From Erythrophleum ivorense (Eukaryota > Streptophyta > Magnoliopsida > Fabales > Fabaceae), in the NCBI GenBank assembly GCA_026724425.1, contig JAIUCV010000003.1, positions 48,672,477 through 48,736,476 on the forward strand: a stretch of 64,000 nt of DNA. The letters run 5' to 3'. This document shows, in pieces, positions 52,392 through 63,245 of this stretch. The translations under genes were made by a program, and so were the position numbers. Below the pieces are notes generated by a model. It saw only the letters and a program-made list of their open reading frames with translations, did not search any database and was not told the DNA's origin. Each line of letters opens with the position of its first letter. Position 1 is the first letter of the stretch.

Positions 52392-52671
52392 TATAATTAG
52401 TTCATATAAAATGTTAAGAGAAATCATCATTCCAAACCATTTGCTTTCCAATTTAAATTAGAATGGTGTCTCTCCTTTGTTTTGTCATTTTTATATCTTT
52501 AGTTTATTTTAATTTCCCATCACCTTTGTTTTCTGTTTAATTTAAATTAAGGTGCAGAATTTTGGTACTTTGTAATTATCTCAGTGACAAATCCTTGTTG
52601 GATCAATGCTTTATTCATTATTATATTACTTGTACAGTACATATACTTGTGTGTATGCTTTCATAGCAAAA
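52392..52671 (+). repeat. Truncated right LTR of the gypsy element
   Basis: Matches the last 280 bp of 42774-43980. The first about 925 bp of this LTR are missing, lost together with the 3' half of the LTR-like unit to its left. Confidence 0.75.
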
Positions 52672-53890
52672 GGATTGGGATTCAAAGGCCTTAATAATTT
52701 CAATTTAGCTTTGCTTGCTAAACAAAGCTGGAGGATCATTTCTTCTCCAAATGACTTATGAGTCAAAATTTGAAAAGGTATCTAGTGTTTCAATTCAAAC
52801 TTAAATGCTAGAAAGGGTGCTTAAGCTTTATAGGCATGGTCTGGTATCTTAGAAGGAAGGAAGCTATTGGTTAAAGACTTTTGTTGGAGTGTGGGTAATT
52901 CTAGAAGTATTTCCTTTTTAAAAGACCCTTGGATACCAAGATTTGAAATTTTCAAAGTTGAATTTAAGGTGCCTAATTAAATCTTTGAGGATAGTAAGGT
53001 GGTTAAATTTATAGTTAATGGAAAGTGGGATTTGTCAAACATTGATGCTTGGTTGTCTTTCTTGAAAGTAATGGCAATTTCCAACATTCCTATTTCAAAT
53101 GGTAATAAAGATGACAAGCTGATTTGTTCAAAAGGGAAGAATGGGCAATATTTTATGAGGATTGGGTACACATGTTGCTAGATATTATATATAGTCAAGT
53201 TCAAGTGGATAAATATGACTTTTCTTATACTATCCATTCTACTCTATAGAAAAAACCTATGGAAGTTGAAGGCTCCTCCAAAGTTAAGAAACTTTCTTTA
53301 GAGAATTTGTACTATTTTTATTCCATTTAAGTGGAATCTTTGAAAAAAAAGTGCTGCTTGTCTCCTATATGCCCATGTTACTTATTAGAGGTAGAAACTA
53401 TTGAACATATGATTCTACTTTATGAATGGTCAAGAAAGGTATGGTTTGGAAGTAAAATTGCTTTCAAATTAGACAATAGTCATGTTTGTAGAATTAATGC
53501 TTGGTTGTGTTGAATTTTTTTTAGATATAAAGTTAGATGATTTTGATAAAGCACTAGTTGCTATGATTTGTTGATATATTTGGAAGTCTGGATGTGCAAA
53601 TGTTTTTTAACTGGATCTTATTGTTACTAGTGTCAATGCATTTGATGCTATTAGAGATTTTGGTGTGGTAATGGTTGGTTGTTGCATACCATTTGTTCTA
53701 ATGCTGATTTAAATATTTTGGTGAAGGGATAGAAGCCTTCTAGTCATGGCCAAGTTGAGGTGAATGTTAATGGTTACTTTAATGCTTTGGTTGGTAGGGT
53801 TGGTTTAGGGATCATTTCTGGAAATCATGTTGGAATGGTAATAGAATGTTGTAGCTTACTTTGCAAGGTTGCCTTAGCTAAGGAAGGTCC
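52672..53890 (+). pseudogene. L1-type LINE, 3' segment (zf-RVT and RNase H)
   Basis: Resumes the interrupted L1: GLGFKGLNNFNLALLAKQSW (from 52677) follows the KNG at 42765. A zf-RVT-like domain (CPCYLLEVETIEHMILLYEWSRKVW in part, 53370-53450) and the beginning of an RNase H domain (EVNVNGYFNA, GRVGLGIISG, 53757-53820) come next. It is cut at 53890 by the hAT element. Presence of RNase H is usual for plant L1 lineages. Frame broken at many points. Confidence 0.82.
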
Positions 53891-54493
53891 AGGGGGGCCC
53901 TAGGTGGTGTTTGCCCCCTAACTTTTTGGTTTTCAATTATATATATATTATATGTAATTTTTTATAGGGTGTTGCTTGTTGTATCAAATGTATGGATACA
54001 ATTTACAAAGTAGGAAGTGGCCCAACTTGTTATATAAAACTAAAATAAAAAGTGGAATGGCCCCCCACCCAACTCACTCTTTGGCCTAGCTTTATACCTT
54101 TTAACATGCAACAAATGTGTTCCTGTATATATATATATATATAAAGAAAAAAAGTTATCCCCTAATCTTCATTTGCATGGTTTGTCTTATGTTGTGAAAT
54201 TGAAGTAGATGCACGAACCAAGTTCCAACTTGGAAGGAAGAGATAATGCCAAATGAGAAGGGAGGTGAGGCAAGAGTAGTAGAGCCCAATTTCATATATA
54301 CAATTTTAGTGATTTATTGTTGATAAAAATGCCAAATAAATTTCCTTTTTAAAATTTTTTAATACTGCACTTTAGTTTCTATTTATAGTTTTGGATTTTT
54401 TTCTTTCTTTTTATTTTTGGGTCAACTCTTTGTTTTTGGATGATTTTAATGCAATATATTGAGTATTTTTTTATTACTTGATTACTTGTATTA
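53891..54493. other. hAT 5' non-coding region
   Basis: AT-rich, with (TA)n near 54128-54142. No genes. Continues at 58320 up to the transposase start at 58358. Confidence 0.5.
54489..54493. repeat. Target duplication of copy 2, left (TATTA)
   Basis: Exact partner at 58320-58324. Confidence 0.85.
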
Positions 54494-56124
54494 TGTAACA
54501 CCATATATTTTTAGCATGCTTCCGATCATTTCTAAGTCTCACGTGATCAATTGAACAAAAGGAAACGGAAAATGATATTAAAATACTGCCTTATTTCGCG
54601 TTACGTCGCGTATAAAAATTCTATTCGGTGTCACATGGATCATATGAGCTCATACAACCCGTTCTCATATTTAATTACATACATACAACTCATTTGCATA
54701 ACCAAAGTTGGCCCACAACTCATGGAATTCAAAGGGGAGCATCAAACTCACACTATTATTTTCGGCCAAATTCTCAGTTTTTCTGTCACAACTTCGGAAA
54801 TTCATAACTAAATCCAAAAAATTCGAAATCCAAAAAAATTTACCATTCCAGAAAGCTATAGATGTCTAACCCATGATAAAAATAGTTCAGCTCATGAATC
54901 ATTAAGGGGAAAACATTTGACATCTGAAAAGCCATTGGGGTTGTTGCTGTCTGGGCCACTGGTTCAGTTTACTGATAGGAAGTTTCAAACTTCATAACTA
55001 ATTCTAGAAAAATTAAAATCATTCATTCTTGGCCATTCTAGAAAGATACTCATGTATAATGTATTCCAAAAATATTTCCAGGCCATTAAACAAAATACAG
55101 AAAGCGTTTGACACGAGAAAAGGGGTAAAGGTTCGGACAGCTACTGGTACTGATGCAAGTGTCTGCTATGAACTTCGAAAATGTCCAATTAATTCCAAAA
55201 AAATCCAATCCATGCAAATAATACCAATTTGGAAATATATGAACGTTAAATTTATGGTAAAAATAGATTAAGAGCAGAGAAAGTACGTTTAGCTACCCAA
55301 TTTCAATGGAATAGTGACTCAGGTTGTGCTGAGCTACTGCTACTGTCCCAAAAATTTAAAAATTCATATCTCTCAGCTCAGACCTCCAAATAAGGTTCTT
55401 CCAGTTGCTACAAGTCACTGTGAATGCCTAGTTTCTAAATATAAAATTTCGTAGCCATTGGACCACGTTTTCCCCTCAGATGACACAATTTCACAACTGA
55501 CCAAATGAACAGTACCAGTGCAAATCCGAAATTTTGATACCAACTTTGCAAAATCATAGAAAATTCCACAGACCTCAAAATGACCTAATTTTTATCTTCC
55601 TAAAAATATCTAGGCAAGATCTACTTGCATACAAAATTTCAAGTCAAGAAGAGGTCATTTGGTCAGACTTTGCCATAGCTCAAGCTTATGGCAATTTTGG
55701 TCCCAACAAGAGGCAAATTTGGTGCAAATGAGCCATCCATTATTCCACACACATTTGAGTAACTTAGAAAGCATAAATATACATAAATAAGTCCCTCATA
55801 AGGTCTGAACCCTCATGCAACTCAAATTCACCATGCCACTTCCATAAACATACATACACAAGCAGGCTCCCAAGTGGTCAAAATACACAATTCTATTCAT
55901 TACACTCTATTCTTGATACATACATTAACTTTACATAGTTTTACACTTGTTCAAAGTGTCATGGCTCAAAAATAACATTTACATATTTACTTTTACATTC
56001 TAGTCATCATAGTACATCAAAATAGAAAGATTTACTAAGAGATAGAGATTTAAGCTCCTTGGCTTCCATCCTTTGGATCTTGAATTCCACCTAGATCATA
56101 TGAGATGAGAGAAAGCAGGGGGGG

Positions 56125-56143
56125 TGAGATTCATTGAATCTCA
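56125..56143. repeat. Conserved palindrome in copy 2
   Basis: TGAGATTC-ATT-GAATCTCA; the same hairpin is at 50525-50543 and 61801-61819 beside a C-rich tract (G-rich here). Confidence 0.85.
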
Positions 56144-56279
56144 ATAGCTCATACACCTATACAAGCACATTTTCAAGGGATATAACATGTCAAGGGTACA
56201 AGTATGCAACTACTCAATCGATGAAGCATTCAATTTCCACATTTTTATGTCACAAACACATGTCAAGAATAAGAATGAG

Positions 56280-56480
56280 CTCTAGGGACTTTTGGGTTGG
56301 CCTCACCCCATTTCTAGGACTTTTGGATTGCCTCACTCTTGGTTCTTGGGACTTTTGACTTAGCCTCACCCATCCAAGGGACTTTTGGCCTTGTCTCACC
56401 CATGCCATGAGACTTTTGGCATCTCCTTACCCACATTAAGGGACTTGTGGCACTACCTCACCCTTATGAGCCATTTTCAT
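56280..56480 (-). repeat. CCAAAAGTCCC minisatellite in copy 2
   Basis: Six to seven units of about 30 bp, each with GACTTTTGG and CCTCACCC on the plus strand. The homologous arrays are at 50190-50390, 52205-52380 and 61480-61670. Confidence 0.85.
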
Positions 56481-58357
56481 CATTCAAAAACATTCAAGAA
56501 AGCATATTGGTACCAAAATAGCAACATAGCATCAAGTGGCATGTCTCAAACATATAAACATACACACAAGTATACAATGACATCATATGCAATAAGAAAA
56601 TGCAACAAAAAAAGGTGGAGAGCTACCTTGGTGCAAATTCAAGCTTTACTTTGCTTGTTTCTTCTCCTTTTCGGTTCCACAAACACAAGGAGGTGGGGTT
56701 AGATTTCTTTGGCCTATTCACAATAAACAACACTAAATTATACTCTTGGAACAAATTATGACATCCAACTCACTCTTAAGACTATACTTTGGTCTATTTG
56801 TCACAATATGGTTCCATTAAGGACCTAATGAAGCAACTACCATAATTAATATTCTTGGTTCCATTCTCTTGCCATATTTAGACCTCTTAACCTCATTTAA
56901 GGTTTTTGAAGCCATCACACACTCACTTTCACAAACCTAGGTCCATGTTGCTTCATAAGGTTACATTATGGAAGCCATTGCCTCATCTCCCAACCTAAGG
57001 CTTCTAAATTTTTTTCCAAGAGTTTCTCCTATCTTCTTTTATCATATAAAGTCCCAAATCAAGCTTGGAACCATTTCAAACATTCCCTAGCTATCTCTAA
57101 GGGTCTTGACCTAGTTATGCTTTCATTAAAGACTCATGAAGTTTGGGATTTTTCCTTAATGGATGGAGCACTTGGGAGGCTCCCTAGGAGTCTTAGAAAC
57201 TCAAACAAATACTCACATATAATGGGGAAGTCTTGAATCAACCCAGATTTTAACTTATGTTCAAGCACCCTACACTTTTCTAACTTGAGTTTTACTAGTT
57301 TTTCATGCATTTCTTTGATATAATCCATCTTCCCATGGCTTAGTTTGATGGATTCTTTTGGATTATAAAACAAAAACTCTTCCCTCTTCATGGTTCTGTT
57401 TGAGACATCCTACCATGGAAGAGGAGAAGGAGAAAAAGAAATATCAAAGGGAGAGAAACTACCTTGTAATCAAGCTTCCTTCAAGAGCCCTTCCTCTTCC
57501 CTCTTTCTCCTCCTTAAATTTTGAATTTCCCTCCTCTGATCTGGACCCAAATCAGCACCAAAAATTATATTAAAACCATGGAAAGATGAAGCAAGAAGGG
57601 GAGGATGAAGTTTCAAGAGGAAAGAGCATGAAAACCTTACACTTTCTCACCCTTTCTTTGGCTTTTCTTCCTCCAAAATTCCTCCCTTTGTGCGCCTAAG
57701 ACAGCAGCTCCATTTCTGAGTTTTGGGCAGAAGAAAGTCGGTTTAGAGAGGGGGGAGCTGAACGTGACTTAAAAAGGGAGTTTGGAAGCTTCTTTTGTGT
57801 ACTTTGTTTCCATTTTTGCCCTTCCATAATGGCATTTCTGGTTTGGATTCGTTTTAACTCCTTTTTGAGAACTGTCTTTTTCATCATAAAATTAAGATTC
57901 CCAATTTAATAAAATGCCTTTGGAATCACTCAAATCGGAGCTAAAACCTTCCCGAACGAATCGGTCAAAGTTTAGGTCAACCGACGTCGAAAAGAGTATA
58001 TCGGAGGGGCTTTATCGATCCTGGGGCTTCCCATGGTTTTGGGGCCTCTGAGAACCCTGGGAAACTCAAAATTTCCATTTAAAAAGCCCTCCTAGGTGTT
58101 TTTCTAAAATTACACTTATTTACGAAAATGCCACTGGCCTTTCGAAAAATTTTTCAAGTGACTTTGACCCCGGTTTCTAGGTAACTCAAGGCTCAAATTC
58201 TCATTTTCTATTATTTAAAATTTTATTCAAATTTTATTTGGCCTTGAATCACTCATCTCAGGGGCCTTGCTTTTCAAACCTGCCCGTTCCAGTGATTGTA
58301 CAACGTACCGGGCGTTACATATTATATTTTTATGATAATATAGGAAAAGTTTATACC

Positions 58358-59642
58358 ATGGAGAAGTCTATAATTATTGATAAATTTTTTTAAAAGAAAA
58401 GGCTCTCAAAATCTTGAAGTTGGTGAACCATCTTATCCTCTTATGCTTCCCACTGAGTTAGCTAATAATAGGCAATATCAAAAAAATTGATATTTCTTTA
58501 TGAAAAAAAATCCAAGAAAGTGTAGTCTAATTTAGGAGTATCCAATTAATCAATGTGAAAAGATTTGCTATGCTTATATTAAATCAGGATCATATTAGCC
58601 TCCTATTACTAAATTTCTAGCTTCTAGTGGATGACATCCCTGTTGTTGTCAAGTTTCTTGTTTTAAGAAGTTTCCAAGTCAGTTAGAATATTCACCTACA
58701 TTAGATATAGCTTTTTGCTTACCATGTTACTTGTTTAGAGATAGTTCTTAAAATGATGGGAAAGATGCATTTATAATTTATGGGTTTTGATTTAGAAGAA
58801 AATCAATGGAGTTAATTGTGCATTTTTTTTTGTATGTTGGAACAACTCCTAATTCATTACTTAATAGTTGTGTACAATGTTGTGATGCTTTGATGGCTTA
58901 ATGCTAACATGTGAAGAAAGTTTTTCATAGATAGAATTCTCTAGCGATTACAAAAAATTGTTTAAGACTAAAAGCTTCTATTTATGTAATTCAATGACAC
59001 ACTTTCCAAGCATATGTATTAAAAGGTAATGATGAAAGAATTAGCTCATTCAATAATGAAAACTTTATTGAGTTGATAAAGCTTTTAGCATCTCACAATC
59101 CAAATGCTACTAACATTGTTTTAGAAAATGCTTTTGAAAATGCTCAATATATTTTATCCAGCATTCAAAAAGAAATCTTATATATCTTTGCTTGAAGGCT
59201 ACATGTAGTAATTTATAAAAAGATTAATAATTCTAAATTTTGTCTCATTATTGATGTAGCAAGGGATGACTCAAGAAGATAACAAATAGCTATAGTTTTG
59301 ATATTTATGGACAAAAATTGGTAAGTTAAATAAAGATTTTTAGATCTTGTTCTCATCGTTGATATTGGAAAATGAAATAGCAAATGTTCTCACCATAATC
59401 TTAGTCTACATAATCTTTGTGGTTAAGGGTATGATAAAGTAAGCAATATGTGTGGTGAATGGAATGTTTTACAAGCTTTATTTTTAAAAGGTTATTGTTA
59501 TACATATTATATTCATTGCCTTGCTCATTGTTTGCTATTAGCATTAGTTGGTGCAACTGGAGAAGTTAGTATTGTTCGTCATTTTTTTTCTGACAACTAC
59601 CGTTGATTGTCAATTATATGATAGTTTATCCTAAGTGCATGA
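58358..59642 (+). pseudogene. hAT transposase (TTF-type), N-terminal half
   Basis: Starts MEKSIIIDKFF, then KRKGSQNLE after a shift. The TTF zinc-finger region has CFKKFPSQLEYSPT-DIAFCLPCYLF (58655-58735), as in plant TTF-type hAT proteins. The first catalytic region includes RGYDKVSNMCGEWN (59427-59465) and YYIHCLAHCLLLALVGA (59500-59555), matching the G-x-GYDGASNMxGxxNG and Y-x-HCxAHxLQLAL motifs. Numerous stops. The frame runs into the next insertion at 59643. Confidence 0.8.
59638..59642. repeat. Target duplication of copy 3, left (CATGA)
   Basis: Exact partner at 63241-63245. Confidence 0.85.
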
Positions 59643-62600
59643 TGTAACGAACGTAATTTTCATAAAGTGACGAAATGAGTCATACAAAAGTAAGTCCTTT
59701 GAATGACCTAGCTAATGTCCCAAAAAAAAATTGGGTAGTCCTAGACTCTTAAAAATGATAATTCTAGGCTCAGACGGAAAGAAAAATGGAGTTAGGATAG
59801 AGAAATAATTTACGACAGAAACTGACGAAACATAATGACATATTTGTAAATAGGTGTAACTTTTGGAAAACCACATAGGAGGGCTTTTTAAATGAAAGTT
59901 TTGAGTTGCCCAAGGTTCTCAGAGGCCCCAAAAACTATGGGAAGCCCCGAGACCGGTGAAGCCCCTCCGGTGTATGTTTTTCAATGTTAATTAACTCGAA
60001 CTTTGACCGGTTCGTTCGGTAAGGTTTTAGCTCCAAATATTCCATAGGCATTTTATTAAATTGGGAACCTAAATTTTATGATAGAAAAGACGATTCTAAA
60101 AAAGGAGCTAAAACAAAGCCGAAACGAAATTGCCATTACGGAAGGACAAAATTGGAAATAATGGATTCTTGAATGTTCTAAAGAGTTCCACACTTTTCTC
60201 CCTTCGCCTCTTTAATGAGCACGACCCTTTTTGCCCAAAATACAGAAAATCTTCAACTCTCTTAGGTGCACCAAAGGGAGGAGAAAAAGAGGAAGAAAGC
60301 CAAGAAGAAACTAGGTAATTTCATGGATTTTCTTGCTCTATCTTCCTCCAATCTTATTCTCCTCTCTTCTTCCTTTCTTTCCATGGATTTTTTGAATGAT
60401 TTGGTTCTATTTTGAGGTCAGACCAAGGATGGAAATTTCGTGTTTGGAGAGGAGAAGCCAACCAAGGGAAGAAACATCCAAGAAATTAAGGAAAAACAAG
60501 GTAAAATATCATTCCTATGGTAGCCTCTTCTTGTCCCTTCTTCTTGTATGTTTTGGCCAACCTAGGATAGGGTAGGAGGGGTTGGATTTTAGGCAGAATC
60601 AAGGGAGAAACCTAGGGAAAAGAGTGCAAGGATTAAGAATATGGCAAGAAATTCCAAGAAAAACTAAAGGAAATCAAGTTAGAAAAGTGTAGGGTTTTTG
60701 GAGGTTTTGTGAAATCTAATTTTGTGTGAGTAATTTCTTGGCTATTTAAATGTTTCCTTGAGCTCCTAAGACCCCTAGAAACCTTCCCAAGTGGCTCTCC
60801 CATCAAGAAAAATTTTGAAACTCTAAGAAGCCCAAATTCATGCTTGTTTCGACCAAGAGGGGTTTAATGGGCTAGGGAGTGTTTTAATTTGTTCTATCCT
60901 TGATTTGGGACTCCATATGGTATTAGGATATGGGAAAAATCATTGGAAAAAATTTAGGAGCCATGGATTGGGAGATAGGACAATGGTGTCCATAATGGTG
61001 CTTTATGAAGTAACTTGGTCTTCCAATGGTGCAATTGAATTGATGATGGCTCCAAGGACCGTAAATGAGTCCAAGAAGTCTAGAAATAACAAGAGAATGG
61101 AGCCTAGTACTTGAATGATATGAGTTGCTTCAATAGGCCATTTATGGAACCAATATGTCCATTATGGAACCAAGTGTGTAATAAGCTTTAGTTTAATGTC
61201 TTAGCTTGCTTCAAGTGTGTAATTGTGTGACATTTGTAATGTCTAGGCCAAGAGAACCCTACTCCACCTAAGTGCTCTTGTGAAACCAAGGAGGGGAAGG
61301 AAATTGCAAAGTGAGCTTGCATAAATAAAAGGGTAGCTCTCCACCTCATTCTCTTTGCATTCTTGTGTGCATATGTATGTCTTAGTGTGCTTGCATGCAT
61401 TCTTGATGCTTGATAACATGCCACTTGATCCTTGTTGTGCATTGGTACCAATGTTGTCTTGAATGACTATGGTTGTGGAAAGAGCTCATAAGGGTGAGGT
61501 GATGCCAAAAGTCTCTTGATGAAGGTGAGGAGAAGCCAAAAGTCTCATGGCATGGGTGAGACAAGGCCAAAAGCCCATTGAATGGGTGAGGCAAAGTCAA
61601 AAGTCCCTAGACCAAGAGTGAGGCAAATCCAAAAGTCTTAGAAATGGGGTGAGACTAAACCAAAAGTCTCTAAAGTATGAAAGTGATCTTGACATGTGAA
61701 TGTGGCATGGAATGAAATTTATTGCACACTTTATGCTTGTATAGTTATGAATTTGATGTATGTATGCCTTGAATGTGGTGTGAATGGGTGTGTGAGCTAT
61801 TGAGATTCTTGGAATCTCACTCCCCTTTCCCCCTTATCCTTGAATTATCTAGGTGGTGTTCCAAGTCAAGGAGATGCAAGCCAAGGACATTGAACATATT
61901 TATTTTGGTGTATTATGTACTTTAAGTGGTGGTTAAATGTCAAAGTAATGATGTATATAATATTTTTGTGATGTAAGACCATGGACAAGTGTAAAATGAT
62001 GTATGAATATGATGTAGACTTTATATGATACTAAATCAATGGCATTGTGCAAATTGGCTCTTGGATGGCTTGACGTAACTATGCATAAATAGATGTTGAG
62101 AGACCAAAATGAGATGTATGAGGTTTGGGATCACTTGGGCAGTCTCTACAAGTCATATTTGTGCTTTTAAAATTACCCAAGAGGTGCCAAACTCAAGAGG
62201 AGGCCATTTAGACCAAAGTGACTCTTGATAGGAAGTAAAAATGACCATTTCATGGGGCAATATCACTTTTTATCCAAATGAGCTCTTGGTCTAAAATTTG
62301 GCATATATCTAGACCTTATTGAAAGAATTTTGAGAAGCTAGAGTTGGTAATTTTTGGAGGTCTGTGGAATATTTGGCTAATTGTTAAAATTAAAAATTTT
62401 TCTAGTTTTGGTCCTTGGTACTGTAACATTGGTCTGAAATTAAATTTTGTCACTCATGAGACAAATGATGTCCAATTGCCACAAAATTTTATACAAAGAA
62501 ACTAGACATTCCCAGTGACTTGTGCCAACTAGAAGCAACTCATTTGGAGGTCTGGAGAGGGAGATGTGAATTTTCTGTCTAGTATCAGGACCCTTGCCCG

Positions 62601-63240
62601 ACCTGAGTTACTGTTCTATTAAATTTTGAGATTTGGGCTATCTAAACTAGTCTGGAATTATTTTTTGGCTCTAGTTAACATCCACAGCTTTCCATATTGG
62701 TATCATTTGCATGGATTGGATTTTTTTGGAATTAATTGGACATTTTCAAAGTTTGCTGCAGAATCTGTGACAACATCAGGAGGTAGTTTGACCTCTGGAC
62801 CTTTTCAGATGTTAAACACCCTCTATGATAGGTGTTATAGTCTGTGAATATTTTTAGTGTGAATTAGACATCTGTAGCTTTCTAAAATGACCAAGAATGT
62901 GTGATTTCAATCTTTCTTGAATTAGTTATGATTTTTCAAATTTGGGCCAGGAAAGGGGCCAAATCTGGCCGAAAATAAACCTCCATATTCTAGGTTCCAT
63001 TTCGGTTTCCATGAGTTGTAGGCATGATTTTATAATGCAAATGAGTTTTATACATGTAATTAAATATGGGAAAATATAGTATGAGTTCACACGATCCACG
63101 TGATACCGAATGGAATTTTTTTACGCGACGCAACGTAAAAATAATCACTACTTTAATGCCATTTTCTTGCCTCTCATATGAATTGATTGATATGAGGTAT
63201 AAAAATAGCATGGAATGAGCTAAGAAATTATGGTATTACA
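59643..63240 (+). mobile_element. Long non-coding LTR-like unit, copy 3 (solo LTR)
   Basis: 3.60 kb, TGTAACGAACG to ATGGTATTACA, with perfect CATGA duplications. It lies inside the hAT transposase, whose motifs continue on either side. Collinear with copy 2 over most of its length. The palindrome is at 61801-61819, the minisatellite at 61480-61670, and a TCCACGTGAT segment near 63095. No supported gene; the short frames inside are not conserved between copies. Confidence 0.82.
61480..61670 (+). repeat. CCAAAAGTC minisatellite in copy 3
   Basis: Six units of 28-34 bp with core GGGTGAGxC-AAxCCAAAAGTC, the clearest array of the family. Confidence 0.9.
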
Positions 63241-63245
63241 CATGA

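Larger units (their letters stand above)
42774..52671 (+). mobile_element. Gypsy-type LTR element inserted in the L1
   Basis: About 9.9 kb. It begins TGATAAGTC with a 1.2-kb LTR, followed by a degraded gypsy primer site, gag-like remnants, purine-rich non-coding DNA, other insertions and a truncated right LTR. No protease, integrase or reverse transcriptase was found, so it is a deleted or non-autonomous member. Primer site and gag motifs point to the Athila/Tat side of Ty3/gypsy. Outer ends coincide with a GGATT duplication, although the right LTR ends in GCAAAA rather than CA. Confidence 0.75.
54494..58319 (-). mobile_element. Long non-coding LTR-like unit, copy 2 (solo LTR)
   Basis: 3.83 kb, minus orientation, with TGTAACGCCCGG as start and GGTGTTACA as end and perfect TATTA duplications. 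The 5-bp duplication and TG...CA ends fit a solo LTR of a gypsy element. The ends themselves are inverted repeats of about 9 bp (TGTAACRCC). Contains the minisatellite (56280-56480) and palindrome (56125-56143) of the family, and no supported gene. A Tekay/Del-like origin is a guess from LTR length and the TGTAAC start. Confidence 0.8.

Noticed and set aside
61480..61670. Minisatellite as a CRISPR-like array
   Set aside because: Units are adjacent and degenerate, without unique spacers of constant length, and the DNA is plant nuclear.
54494..63240. LTR-like copies as DNA transposons because of TGTAAC...GTTACA inverted ends
   Set aside because: Five-base duplications and TG/CA ends fit LTR integration better; kept as an open alternative in the findings.
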